A stretch of DNA of 64,000 nt, from the NCBI GenBank assembly GCA_001939145.1, contig LSRX01000771.1, positions 154,607 through 218,606 of the forward strand. The letters are read 5' to 3'. The position numbers and the translations under genes are program-made. Numbering within the stretch: the stretch's first letter is position 1; the number at the start of each line of letters is the position of its first letter. The notes beneath the pieces are model-generated. The model had not been told where the DNA came from and did no database searches. It worked only from the letters and a program-made list of their open reading frames with translations. This document shows positions 1 to 9,968 of this stretch, piece after piece. Source of the stretch: Symbiodinium microadriaticum (Eukaryota; Sar; Dinophyceae; Suessiales; Symbiodiniaceae).

Positions 1-289
1 AGCATACATTAAAATGTCAATCGGCCCTGAATGCGGAGACATCGGCGATAGTCTTAAGTTCTTGGGGTAATGCTCTGGGTTGCCGTGCTGCGGAGCTGCC
101 GCTTGTGCCGGGAGCGTGTAAGGCCTTTGCGGTTTTGTGTGTGAGATGGATGTGGGTGTGTGGGGTAGGGTGGCAAAGTGTGCACTTCAAGGCACGTTCC
201 TCAATCCCGAAAAATCCGCCTTGCATTGTCAGGTTTGAAGATGGTTAAGCCCTCCCGGCTCAGCTATGGAAGGTGTGCTAGATGTGCTA

Positions 290-800
290 GCATGCCAGTA
301 AGTCATTCACTCCATTTCCTCCTGCACAGGCGCAGTTGCCTCCATCGTGAGCGGGTTCCCGACAACGCACTGGGAAGATGACACGCCAATGCATCAGGCG
401 TCGAAGGCATTGCTTTTGAGGACGTCCGAGGCGGCCTTGGCTTGGCACCGCTGTAGTGGAGGTCGATCCACTGCTCGTCGTACTGGGAGACACGAAACCA
501 CGATTGACGTGGCTGATCTTAGCGTTCTCCATTGCTTGTGGCCATGCTTGTGAGGCAAAAAGCAAAGACGGGGTTGTCCCTTGTCTGGGTGGTGTTTGCG
601 TCCAGCTGCACCTTGTGCCAGCAACGAACAACAGCACGGGAGCATGTGTCCATGATCTCGTTCTGTGAAGATGGAGATTGGGGCGAAGCTGCTGCCCATA
701 ATTGTCATCGTGAGGTCCCAGTCGATGTAGCCCTAGCTGGCCCAAGCCGGGCCCTTTTCGATGGTGAACTTGCGATCCTCTGCCGTTGCCCACCTATGAA
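290..800 (-). pseudogene. Broken coding fragment, unrecognised
   Basis: Two adjacent minus-strand stretches read like protein but are interrupted. From about 780 down, a frame contains RKFTIEKGPAWAS, then a TAG at 733-735, then GYIDWDLTMTIMGSS in the same frame. From about 620 down, another frame contains WHKVQLDANTTQTRDN, then a TAA at 519-521, then DQPRQSWFRVSQYDEQW in frame. In-frame continuation across each stop, plus the frame change near 640, suggests a decayed gene or retroelement piece rather than chance. I do not recognise the family. Two exons separated by a very short intron would explain the frame change but not the stops. Confidence 0.3.
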
Positions 801-2090
801 TCAAGGTAGCAGGAAGGGAGAGGTTGGGAGTGAGAAAGCTTGTGCACTCGTGAGCCTATGATGTGCTATACGACGACCACCAATTTGGGCGTTCCTCTTG
901 TTTGGCAGGAGCGCATCGTCGATTGATGAAAGAAAATGCTGCTGCTGGCGCGCTTGCAACACAAACATAAACTCTGGGCCGGCCTTTCATTGCGACACTG
1001 AACCCGCGAGGCCACGTATGGCCATGTCTAGCCAGTGATTTTGAGGGTCCAAGCCTGAGACCGGTGGGCCCAGGTCCAATCGCGCGGCGGCATCCGGATT
1101 TGTCAAGTCCGAGTTCACGAAGATCAGCTCACCGTAGGAGGACGCACGCCGCGAAGTATCGAAACAGCTAAGCAGTCCTGCCTGTCACTGAAATCACGAG
1201 GAAGGAAGGAGACACTCCGCGCTCTGTCCGCCACATGAAAAAGCATTAAAAGGCCAGGCCTCGTCCTTCAACCCAGCTGGGGTGAAAACCTGTTTGGAAT
1301 CCTATATAGATACAGCGCGTTCTGGTTTATCCCAATTTCGCCGGTCTCCATGCATGTCAACATTTGTTGGACATCTCTTGTTGTTGCCGGACGTCAGAGG
1401 CAGACCTGCTTACACCGAGAAGTCAAGAAGGTGTGGCAGCACTTTCCAAGCTATGGAGCGTGCTGTGGCAGCACGTCGACTCGATGATAGCGACATCCTG
1501 CACACTACACACTGCGGGCGGCTGTTTGCCTGCAGAGTCTACAAAGTCGGCCATGCCGTGCCTGGACACGCCCACTCAAACTCCGGACCGTTGGCATTGT
1601 TGCATCGCCGGACCCAGCTTCTGATGCACTTCAGGTGGAACCTGAGTTCAAGATGCTTCAAGAATACCGATTGCAAGTCCTCCTGGCCGAGTATGACACG
1701 CTGCCCAGCATTGGTCACAGGACCATATGTGGTGGCTCGGCTTCACCTGGCATTGCGCATTCTGTCCAAGTTTCCAAGGCTGTTCAAAACGGACAAGACA
1801 TGACAAGACAGCAGGCCTTTGCCAGGCAAATCATACAGTCGTACGAACCTGGACCATACATCTCGTCAGAACCACAAACTTGATTGTTCACAGCTGCGAG
1901 AGACAGAAAAAGCTAGAAACGGAGAATGCGACAGACAGAGAGCGACAGGATGAGAGAGAGTGAGAGAAACAAATGAAGAGAGGTGAGACCGATAGGAATA
2001 GGAAGATATGCCTCTCGACAGCCATGTGCCTCGAGAAAGCTGATCCGCAAGTCGCTCTGCCACCTTTTCGCAACATGGCCGCATTCACAA
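800..2090. other. No gene recognised; GA-rich tract
   Basis: I see no supported coding region here. Long open frames on the plus strand have no recognisable motif. From about 1905 to 1990 the plus strand is a purine-rich (GA/GAC) tract, which keeps several minus frames open as serine/leucine-rich low-complexity translations. Confidence 0.4.
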
Positions 2091-2104
2091 CTTTTCAGCC
2101 GGCA

Positions 2105-3083
2105 TCATTCGCAGAGATGCATCCTCAGCTTCTTGCAGTTCCAGTACTGGAGCCGTAGCGACGAGGCTGGGATTGGCCAGATGCCTCCGCAGACAAACAG
2201 GTGGAGCACACGTTCGACCCCAGACCTCGGACCAGAAAACCCCACGTGGTGCAATACGATGTTCAAGGCGCACCAAGCGCAAGCTGCCGAAACTTGTCCT
2301 GAAGTTGCCTTCGGAAGCATCTCATGTGTGTCGCCCGCCAGATCCACAGGCGTATCGCAGGAGCGACCTGCGTTACTTGCAGTGCTGTGGCGCCCTGCGT
2401 GCCCATCAGCAAAGGCTAAGGCAGCTGCTGAAATCGCTTGCACTTCCCTTGCCCTTGTTCCTGCTCTTGCCTTTGCCCTTGCCTGGCAAGTCAGCCATGA
2501 TTGAGTACACCGCAAGTCCAACACGCTGCTTCGCTGTGGCCTTTGGAGCTTTTTCTGCTCTCCCCTGGTGCACAGAGAGATGTGCATAGTGTTCCAGGTG
2601 TAGACTGTCTCCAAAATGCGATTCTTTGCAAAGCCTTGCGACTGCTGTGGCTGTGGCTCGGCGCTGACCGCCTGACGGAAGTCTGGCTCCGGACCGCCGG
2701 GGGGACGGGACCTTACCTTCAGTTCGCTAGCCACCAAGGTCCTCGAAGAATCCCACTCTCGTCCGTTTGCTTAACTCGCAGTCGGGTAAGCTTGCCTCAT
2801 CTGCCTGCCTGTGCGGAGCATCCGCCGGCACCCAACGGGCACCACCTGCAAGAGAAATTCGCCGTTGTTGCGGCTTGCACAGACGGTCCAAAAACAAGTC
2901 CTTGTTGTTCAGAGCTTCTGTGCCGATGAGCCCTGCTCCTCCAAGACGGTACAACCAGACACCATGCCTGGCACGGCAAGAATCCTGCACATGGACTAGA
3001 TTGAGTGACGTCCTGCGGCTGTAACGGCCGGAGCTGTTTCCTGCTGAGCAGCACGGCAGGAGGAGGGATGGCGGGGCGGTCAA
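2105..3083 (-). CDS. Unrecognised minus-strand exon cluster
   Basis: Coding-like peptides occur on the minus strand, for example DRLCKPQQRRISLAGGARW followed by PDCELSKRTRVGFFEDLG (about 2900-2735). A Lys/Gly-rich start-like stretch, MADLPGKGKGKSRNKGKG, has its ATG at 2498. They lie in different frames, as expected for exons separated by short introns. No domain is recognisable. The KGKGK stretch suggests a basic, possibly nucleic-acid-binding, segment, but that is inference only. Boundaries are approximate. Confidence 0.3.
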
Positions 3084-3839
3084 TCTCCAGAAAGCTCATT
3101 GGTGCAAACCAGACCCTATCCCACCCTTAGCGTCACAGGCAAATTATGAGGTCGTCAACGATTGTAAGGAGCGCACGCTCGCATCATGGCTAATGTCTAC
3201 TGATCTGCAGCATCACACTTGCAACGACATACAACGAGGGATAACAGTATATGCAAGTTTTGCGCTGCATGTTGATTCGAAGAATGCTAATTCCAGCATC
3301 CAAGACATCAAAACCTTGGCCAGCGTTTGTGGTCCCGAACTCCTTCAGGGCCAAGCGGTGGCTCCAACCTCAAGGCAAGCCAGATCACACGGACAGATTT
3401 CAGAAACCTTTGAAAGGCAGCTATTCAGGCGACGACATCGAAAACGGCCGCGGGCCGGAGCTATAAATGAACTAGAAGGAGGAATGGGAAACTGACGAGT
3501 CTTGGAGTATCTAGAACTCGGCAACAACCAGACATCAAATTGCCGAAGCGAGGCAATTCAGACCTGAGTGTGAAATGACCAACTGCATGTAATGTCTTCG
3601 ACTTGGACCCAAACTAGCGGCAAGTACTACAGCTACAGTTACTGCAGTTTCCCAACATTGCATCAGCAGTATGAGCAAACAGCTCGACGCACTGGCCTGT
3701 TGTTCTCTCATGCGGAGACTCTCGTAGCAGCTCGGCAAGCAAGTCAATGCCCATAAAACTTGAAAATGTGAAATAAATCACTTGGCCGCACGATCGGAAG
3801 GAACGCGTCGTTTGACGATATCGATGCCAACGCCGACAC

Positions 3840-3982
3840 GTGTGCAGAAAGAGAGCTTCGCCGGATCTCGCAAGCTCTGCCATGCCTTGGACGAGCTCGG
3901 CTTTGGCCAGGAAGGCGAGGTGCTCCGTCATGTCAGGAAGGCAAGCTCTTACCAGCAAGTACCTCGTCCATTTGCAGCACAA
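3840..3982 (-). CDS. Unrecognised exon, helical
   Basis: The minus-strand peptide LPDMTEHLAFLAKAELVQGM continues into AELARSGEALFLHTC, an amphipathic helical composition typical of real coding sequence. A GT donor (GTGTCGGCG) is available at about 3840. The frame stays open to 3614 but becomes unlike protein, consistent with intron read-through. Function unknown. About 120 bp separate it from the retrotransposon insertion region, so the insertion may sit in an intron or downstream of this gene. Confidence 0.35.
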
Positions 3983-4187
3983 GGCGGCACCATGTGCAGC
4001 TAAGTCTACAGTGCAAGCGCTTCGCTCTGTAAGCCTACTATAAAAATGAGCTGAATCTAAATCAAAACATGGTTTTCACGGCCGAAACTTGTGGCCGACT
4101 AGAATGAGGCTGACATTCTGAAAAATGGACCCCCTGTAGAGTGGATTCTCGGATCTCTCAGTAAAACAGAATTTTGGGGAACTGTTA

Positions 4188-4192
4188 CAGAA
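4188..4192. repeat. Target-site duplication, left copy
   Basis: The 5-bp CAGAA immediately left of the left LTR is repeated immediately right of the right LTR (8725-8729). Five base pairs is the usual duplication length for Ty1/copia integrases. Confidence 0.8.
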
Positions 4193-4338
4193 TCAAAGTG
4201 CACGCAGCGGCGTGCGGGCACTGAGGCAGCTAACTTTTTCCCTGAAGGGCGCCCTGGCGGTGAGCCGAATGCCGTGCGGAGTCAGACTGCTGCAATGCTT
4301 CCAGACAAACAAGCCTGCTGTACACAGGTGCATTTTCA
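4193..4338 (-). repeat. 3' LTR (relative to element)
   Basis: This 146-bp block matches 8579-8724 base for base. On the element's strand it begins TGAAAATG and ends CTTTGA. The 5' TG is canonical but the 3' end is GA rather than CA. The boundary is supported by the flanking CAGAA duplication on one side and a purine-rich stretch on the other. Confidence 0.85.
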
Positions 4339-4360
4339 CCCGTCCTCGGCTCATTGTCAG
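4339..4360 (-). promoter_or_regulatory. Polypurine-tract-like site
   Basis: On the minus strand the bases just before the 3' LTR read GAGCCGAGGACGGG. This is purine-rich and correctly placed to prime plus-strand DNA synthesis. The tract is imperfect (interrupted by CC and C), so the call rests mainly on position. Confidence 0.45.
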
Positions 4361-4393
4361 GGCTTACAAAACTAAAAAAACGTGGCGGACCTC

Positions 4394-6277
4394 CTAGACC
4401 GGCTCTTGCTGCGACTTGCGGGCTTTCCGAGCGTGCCGACCTGCTTGAACCATCAACTTCTTGTGGCGTGCCTCAGAGGTTGGGTTGAGGCTCCAGGTTC
4501 CGTCGAACAGCGCGGAAAGTAGTGGTTCCCTGTCGCAGCCCAGCTTGGTGAGAACATCAGCCAGCATCCTTGATGTATCACACCAGTGGGCGTATGCTGG
4601 TGAATCGTCCTCGAAGCTGTTCTCGCCGATGAGGTCCTTGACCTGTGCCAGCAAAATCCGGACCCGCTTGTCCTGAGGCTGGCCAGCATCCTTGTTGAGG
4701 GTCTGCTCGAGGCTCTTGGCGTCCGTGATGCATATAATCTTCTCTTTCAGGTAGTGGACGTCCAGCTCATAGATTGGCACGGTTGGTTTGATGATCTCCA
4801 TGAGCAATGTCCTTAAGAACTCGCCAGCCTCGACGCCAGCAAGGAAGCCATTTGCTTCGGCTGCCAGCGTGCTCCTGCAGACTCTCTTGATGGATCCCGA
4901 GTATGTCTCCAAAACATATACTGGTACTTCTTCACCACTCAGGATGTCTTTGCTTGTGAGCCCGACCACGTATCCACATTGTGACTTGCCCCCCTCGATG
5001 TTCGCGAAGCTGCTGTCTGCAAAGCAGAAGACAACGGAGTCCTCGAGAGTCAGGTGGCTCTTGCGGAAGCACCACTTAGCCTCCGAGGTTTCCTTCAACA
5101 ACTTTACTGCCTTGTTGAGGTTGACGACGTCCTTGATGGTCGGGTGGCCCATGGACTGGGAGGCCATACTCACATTCACCATGTGATCAGGTCTGGATTG
5201 CCTCGTTACCCAGCCCATCTGTCCGATAAGTCCTCGGAACGCGGTCTTCTCCACCTCGGTGAGCGGGGAGCCTGGTGACTTTCTCCTCTCGGCTTCGAGG
5301 ACCATGTAGTCTATGCCCTCAATTGCATCATATTGGTCCACTTCAATGCTCCCATTCTTCTGGACGATGTTCTTGCCACAAAACCGGAACTCGCCACTCT
5401 TGGTCTTCAGGTGGAGGTCTTTCTGCAGCTCCTTCAAGGTGCTGTGGTAGCGCTCGCTTTCTCCAGCACTGTAGAGGTCGTCGACGTGAGTCAGCAGGAT
5501 GCCCTCGAGGTTGCCGCTCTGGTCTGCAAGAAAGAACAGTGCCGGCTCTATGCTGGACATCTTCCACTCATACTTTCTGAGGGTGCGGTAGAGCTTCCTC
5601 CACCAAGAGCGCCCAGCATCTCTGGTCCCATAGATGGACCCTTTTGCTCTCAAGAGATCATGAGGACTAATCCCAGGAGGTGGTGGTCGAGGAGGTCTCA
5701 GGATCAGAAGTCTGCTGATCCCTTGCGACTGCAAATAAGCTGTCGAAGCGTCGCATGCAGTGATTGTCCATCCCTTGAGAACGGCCACTGCACAGATCAC
5801 GTTGAAGGACAACAAGGACGCGGTGGGACTATCTTACCCTATGCTCTGCTGGTCCTCCTGGCAGCCCTGCACCACGAGCCTGCTCTTTGCCTCGAAAGGG
5901 TAGTCCTTGTCGATCTGACTTTTCGACTTGCCAGTGCGCCTTGCCAAGTAGGATGCAAGGAGCCGTGGCTTCGCATTCTTATCCGTGTGGACCCACCTCG
6001 TGCCGACGATCTTGACATCGTTGGGCAGGTCACGGATCTGCTCGCTGGTGAGCTTTTCCACGGCATTGAACTTTTGCCACGAGTCCCATTCCTTTGCCAT
6101 TGACTTGTCGAACTTTTCCCGGTCCTCTTGGCTAAGCTCCCTTAGCTTGACTTCGGACTTCACCGCGGCCTTGCCGGTCAAGAAGATATCAGCCGGCATC
6201 AGGTAGTAGGCCGCCTCATCCTCGGTGTCCGTGTCATCATCTGTGTCCAGCTCGTACTGGGAGGTGTCCCCGACCAT
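4394..6277 (-). pseudogene. copia reverse transcriptase-RNase H, one nonsense codon
   Basis: Two open stretches in the same frame (6277-5837 and 5833-4394) make up the C-terminal half of a Ty1/copia polyprotein. The first ends with the conserved RT opening (AKSRLVVQGCQED). The second begins SPTASLLSFNVICAV and carries DASTAYLQ, the polymerase VDD motif (LTHVDDLYS) and RNase H motifs (FADSSFANIEGG, STLAAEANGF, ITDAKSL, DVLTKLG). They are separated only by a TAA at 5834-5836, with no frameshift. All RT and RNase H catalytic acidic positions that I can place are present. The final about 25 residues are basic. The upstream end is in a different frame from gag. Confidence 0.88.
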
Positions 6278-8390
6278 TCTCCGGAGCCTTGTGTCTCGAA
6301 CGGTTCGCCACGGGCACCCGGATCTGTCGTCTTGTGACCATGTTGTCCGGGTCTATCGCGCGCTTGCTTGCTGAAGAATCTGCTCCTTCCCGGTGTGCCC
6401 TCTCGACCGACTGCTTCACTAGCTGGAGGCGGCCGTACAGGTAGAAGGCAAAGCGGTAAACCTCAGGTTGCATTGGCTGGTTCGAGAGCGCATGGTTCAG
6501 GACCTGGGCGCAAAACCACGCCGAGTCCGACGAAGAAGCAGCATCATCAAAAGAGCGCCCGGCATATGGTGTCAAGTGGCCGAGCAGATGCGCATCGGAC
6601 GGCAACGGCTGCAATATGTCCTGGTCTTCCTCAGCAAGCGTGGGGAAAGGCGGCAAAGGTTCGCTAGGAGAAACGCACACCGAATATATCCATGCTCTGA
6701 CCTCCTGCCGCTCTGCCCGAATAATCCTTGCCACTGGCCTTGGCGGGGACACCACGCTCCACTCATGAAGTGCTGGGTTGTAAGGTGGCTCGGGCTGAGC
6801 TTGTAGTGGATGAGGTCCGAGGGAACCGACACCCATTGCACGCTCGCGCGCCTCTTCCCTCGCCTTGTCCTCCTCAAGCTTCTTGCCCATGTAGAAGTCC
6901 TTGGCCTCACAGCACATAGCGTAGGTAAGCCTCGCCCTTGCTTTGCGGCCCCATGCGGTAGTCAACGCCACCTGAACAAGGTAACCCCACAGCTCCCGGG
7001 GCTCCTTCCTGGAGGCAGAGATCACGGCCCTGTTGCAGGCATCGTCCTTGCACATGATCTGGCCGTTGGCCGATCTCATGAACTTCTTCTCTTCGCCTCC
7101 TCGGTAGGTGCTGTGCTCGCAGAGGTTGGTGTCGCGAAGGACCATGTAGGACTCGTGCTGGTAGTCGCTCTCCTCAAGGCCCCCGTGGAGAACGAAGAAG
7201 TTCGTGGCCGCCTTCTTCTTTGGCTGTCCTTTGCGTTTCGGCGAAGCCGCTCCCTTGCCCCCTTTTCTCTTGTTGGGACACTCGTCGTCCCCCTGCCAGT
7301 GGCCTCGCTGGCCGCAGCTTGTGCAGGGCGTCACCGTCTTGAGAAACTTCACGGCGTTCTTGCGCGTCTCCTTGGCACGCTGGTCAAAGGACATCTCTCC
7401 CTTGGCCCGGAACGGAAAACTCTGCGCTGGCTGTCCTTTTTGGCTTGTCGCTGGCTGCTTCTTCTTCTGCATAATAGTGGCCAGCGCCTCGGCAAGGTCC
7501 GGGTCTTCGGTGACGTCGTAGTCCTGAAGCATAGCGTCCAGGATTTCGTCGCCCACGTAGTCGGGGGACTCGGGGGAGTCGCCCTCGACAGCCGGGTCTT
7601 CCTCCTCATAGAAGACCTCGTCCTCATAGTTCTGGTCGTCTTCATCCTCAGCCTCGGTGGCATATACCTGCGGTTTGCCCTTCCCCTTGTTCACCCCCGA
7701 AGGAAAAGGCTTTGCTCTGGTCTTCCCGAACATCTCGCGAGGTAGGTGCGGCTGCCTTCCGCAGCCCAAGTAGTCACGCCGAATCACGGGTCGGCCGGTG
7801 CAGTTCGGGTACTGGATCCGCAGTGCATGTGATATCTTCTTGAAGTCGTACTCGTTGTTCACCGAGCTGAGCACGTTCAACTGCTCCTTCTGGTCCAGGC
7901 CACCAAAAGCAAGGAGCATCATAGCGCGGATGTGCTCGGGGATCACCGTGCCAACACCCGTCAGGACTTCTTCGAGGCGCTTGAAATCCTGCTCTCTCCG
8001 GATAATATACTGTTGCATGCTCTCAGTGGGAAGCCTCCACACGCTCGGGCTGTAAAAGGCGGTGAAAAACAGCTCGTTGGTCTTGACTGGGGCTTCCTGG
8101 GCAATGTGCTCCTTGAGAGTAGAAATCAACAGCTGCATGCCCTTGAGCGTGGCCTCGCCTTTATCGTTCTTCGTCTTCAAATCTGCATGGTTGAGCTTGC
8201 GGACCGACTCGTAGGCAGGGCCGGAGAGACCCGACCGCAAATGCACTGGTGTCGCGACCTGAGTCTGGGGATTACCTTCTCTCCCATGGAAAAGATCCCA
8301 GGCTCTCTCCACATACTCCTCAAAGCCGTCGGGGTCGCCAGCATATTGCGGTACACCATATCTGTCTGTATCAATCTTGGGGGCAGCCAT
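6237..8390 (-). CDS. copia gag with zinc knuckle and unknown C-terminal region
   Basis: The frame is open for about 718 codons from ATG at 8390 (MAAPKIDTDRYGVPQYAG); the extra upstream codons begin at TTG. Residues about 1-200 are a gag-like helical domain (YVERAWDLFHGREGNPQ, LLAFGGLDQKEQLN). An acidic stretch follows, then a zinc knuckle CTSCGQRGHWQGDDEC with CX2CX4HX6C spacing, then a Lys-rich segment. The last 300 or so residues include CEHSTY...CKDDAC, possibly a second zinc-binding site, and match no copia domain I know. Protease and integrase are missing. The end overlaps the RT frame by about 40 bp in another frame, so gag and RT are no longer one polyprotein. Confidence 0.75.
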   Translation of the reverse strand: MAAPKIDTDRYGVPQYAGDPDGFEEYVERAWDLFHGREGNPQTQVATPVHLRSGLSGPAYESVRKLNHADLKTKNDKGEATLKGMQLLISTLKEHIAQEAPVKTNELFFTAFYSPSVWRLPTESMQQYIIRREQDFKRLEEVLTGVGTVIPEHIRAMMLLAFGGLDQKEQLNVLSSVNNEYDFKKISHALRIQYPNCTGRPVIRRDYLGCGRQPHLPREMFGKTRAKPFPSGVNKGKGKPQVYATEAEDEDDQNYEDEVFYEEEDPAVEGDSPESPDYVGDEILDAMLQDYDVTEDPDLAEALATIMQKKKQPATSQKGQPAQSFPFRAKGEMSFDQRAKETRKNAVKFLKTVTPCTSCGQRGHWQGDDECPNKRKGGKGAASPKRKGQPKKKAATNFFVLHGGLEESDYQHESYMVLRDTNLCEHSTYRGGEEKKFMRSANGQIMCKDDACNRAVISASRKEPRELWGYLVQVALTTAWGRKARARLTYAMCCEAKDFYMGKKLEEDKAREEARERAMGVGSLGPHPLQAQPEPPYNPALHEWSVVSPPRPVARIIRAERQEVRAWIYSVCVSPSEPLPPFPTLAEEDQDILQPLPSDAHLLGHLTPYAGRSFDDAASSSDSAWFCAQVLNHALSNQPMQPEVYRFAFYLYGRLQLVKQSVERAHREGADSSASKRAIDPDNMVTRRQIRVPVANRSRHKAPENGRGHLPVRAGHR

Positions 8391-8559
8391 TGTAGATCGA
8401 GGAAGCGGCCTCCAAGAATAACTCAGAAAACAGAAGTGCCGGCACAAAGGCGGGCACGAGAAAGTAGAAGTTGTTTGCTGGCAGCACCAAAGCGAAACCA
8501 GCAGAAAGCGTAGGGCTCAAAGCCTAGCAGCTGAAAGCGGCTAGGGCAGGCACCGGACC

Positions 8560-8578
8560 ACGCCGGCTCCGCCTACCA
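8560..8578 (-). promoter_or_regulatory. Primer-binding-site-like sequence
   Basis: On the minus strand the 5' LTR ends at 8579 and is followed at once by TGGTAGGCGGAGCC. A TGG directly abutting the LTR is what pairs with the CCA end of a primer tRNA. I cannot tell which tRNA would prime it. Confidence 0.5.
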
Positions 8579-8724
8579 TCAAAGTGCACGCAGCGGCGTG
8601 CGGGCACTGAGGCAGCTAACTTTTTCCCTGAAGGGCGCCCTGGCGGTGAGCCGAATGCCGTGCGGAGTCAGACTGCTGCAATGCTTCCAGACAAACAAGC
8701 CTGCTGTACACAGGTGCATTTTCA
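8579..8724 (-). repeat. 5' LTR (relative to element)
   Basis: Identical as read to 4193-4338 across 146 bp. It should hold the element's promoter, but I see no clear TATA box. Confidence 0.85.
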
Positions 8725-8729
8725 CAGAA
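8725..8729. repeat. Target-site duplication, right copy
   Basis: CAGAA directly follows the right LTR and matches 4188-4192. Confidence 0.8.
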
Positions 8730-9270
8730 CTTTACAGGGGATCCTTGCCAGGGGATTTGCCGGGGGTCGTTCGTCGTTCTGAATCCCTTACCGGAAGCCC
8801 TAACAAGCGCGAGCTCAAAAGCCCACAAGGTGGCGCCCTAGCCGCCGCTGCCGGACATGTGGTTATCTTACATCTCTTGCGGCGTTGGTTAAAGGACCTC
8901 TAGTTCGCGTACATGTAACGATGGGAATCTCTCAGACTCCACTCATCACATGTCTTAAGCACGCTCCCTCATTTGGCGATTCCGGTTCATCATAGATCTC
9001 ATTTGCTAAGCTGCTAAGCCCACCCCCAACTTTTCACCGCGGCAAGGCTAAGAAAGAGACCGGAGGGGGTTGCGGACCTGCAGGACCAGCGGACCAGGAC
9101 CAGGGGACCAGAGGACCAGGGGCCTAGGCCTACTAGTACCCTACCAAAGGCCCCAGACAAGAGCCAAAGTTAGGAAAAAAACAGGGCTCGAAACCCCAAA
9201 GCTGACAGAAAAACCCAAATCATGCCATCAGAAAATCAGCTGTCTGGACCAGGCAGCATCGGGCAGCTGT
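8730..9270. other. Spacer with GGACCAG short repeats
   Basis: No gene is seen. From about 9072 to 9125 the plus strand has about six imperfect copies of GGACCAG/GGACCAGG, a short GC-rich minisatellite. The rest is unremarkable. Confidence 0.55.
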
Positions 9271-9272
9271 GG

Positions 9273-9968
9273 TCAAATTTCTCGGTACCGTGTAGAGGGT
9301 GAAGCTGATGCTGCTTGTTCCAGGTTTCGCACACTTCGAGCAGCCGTTCGCGGGGATGATGTACAGGACGGCGCTGGAGTCGAGGGGATCCTGTAGGACA
9401 CGGTCGATGGAACGGCTTGGAAACCGATCTGGAATGGCTGTATAGGTGTCCTCCACTGTGGGCTCAAAGTGGTTGCAGCCGGCAGTTGCGTCCGGTAGAC
9501 AGGGACGGGAATGGGAGGATTGATTGCGACAGGGTGCTGCAATTGAGCATTGTGATTTTCGTAGCCGGCTGCGCCCACGGGCCAGAAAGCTGTCATCTCC
9601 CGCCACGGATCATCCGTTGCAGGTGTTGCAGGACGAAAGGTGCGATTGTAAGCATTCTTCATGAGGTTCAGTCGGCTCTGAAACGTGCTGAAGCTCCAGA
9701 GTGCGACTTCAGTCGGAGCAAGATTTGCATTTTTCAAGACTCTGATGCACAGACTTGGTGTCCCCAGCTCGTGCAGCGACAGCACTGGCGATAAAGTCAG
9801 CAGCTCGTAGCTCAAGCCATCATGTGGCCTGAGCGCTTTGGAAAAAACTTTGGCATCCTCTATCATGTTCCGCGCCTGCATTGCGCGCTTCAAAAACTCG
9901 TCCTTCGATGAAGTACTGGACACCATGTCCTCTTCCAACGCACGCAGGTATCGTCTGGCCCGTTCCAT
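9273..9968 (-). CDS. Probable kinesin C-terminal tail exon
   Basis: An open minus-strand stretch of about 230 codons starts with a coiled-coil-like segment (ERARRYLRALEEDM, EFLKRAMQARNMIED). A compact region follows with EVALWSFSTFQSRLNLM and DDPWREM, then a Pro-rich end. The combination of an R-A-M-x-A-R helix, a W...F..RL..M segment and a DPW motif resembles, from memory, the C-terminal part of dinoflagellate kinesin-like proteins. It is on the same strand as, and about 2.5 kb downstream of, the kinesin motor exon. I therefore read it as the last coding exon of that gene, ending at the stop at 9273. It could also be a separate small gene. The exact 5' splice position is not clear. Confidence 0.45.
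   Translation of the reverse strand: MERARRYLRALEEDMVSSTSSKDEFLKRAMQARNMIEDAKVFSKALRPHDGLSYELLTLSPVLSLHELGTPSLCIRVLKNANLAPTEVALWSFSTFQSRLNLMKNAYNRTFRPATPATDDPWREMTAFWPVGAAGYENHNAQLQHPVAINPPIPVPVYRTQLPAATTLSPQWRTPIQPFQIGFQAVPSTVSYRIPSTPAPSCTSSPRTAARSVRNLEQAASASPSTRYREI

Larger units (their letters stand above)
4193..8724 (-). mobile_element. Ty1/copia LTR retrotransposon, internally deleted
   Basis: This 4.53-kb element lies on the minus strand between two 146-bp LTRs that are identical as read, flanked by CAGAA duplications. Order along its own strand: 5' LTR (8579-8724), primer-binding-site-like TGG, gag with a zinc knuckle (8390-6237), start of the reverse transcriptase, the rest of reverse transcriptase and RNase H (to 4394), a purine-rich stretch, and the 3' LTR (4193-4338). 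RT followed directly by RNase H at the 3' end with no downstream integrase, plus the motifs VDD and ADVLTK, places it in Ty1/copia. The aspartic protease and integrase that should lie between gag and RT are absent, so it cannot be autonomous. LTR identity implies recent insertion, presumably mobilised in trans. Confidence 0.88.

Noticed and set aside
8391..8447. Gag start at TTG (8447)
   Set aside because: Non-ATG. The ATG at 8390 starts a gag-like protein and lies closer to the coding signal.
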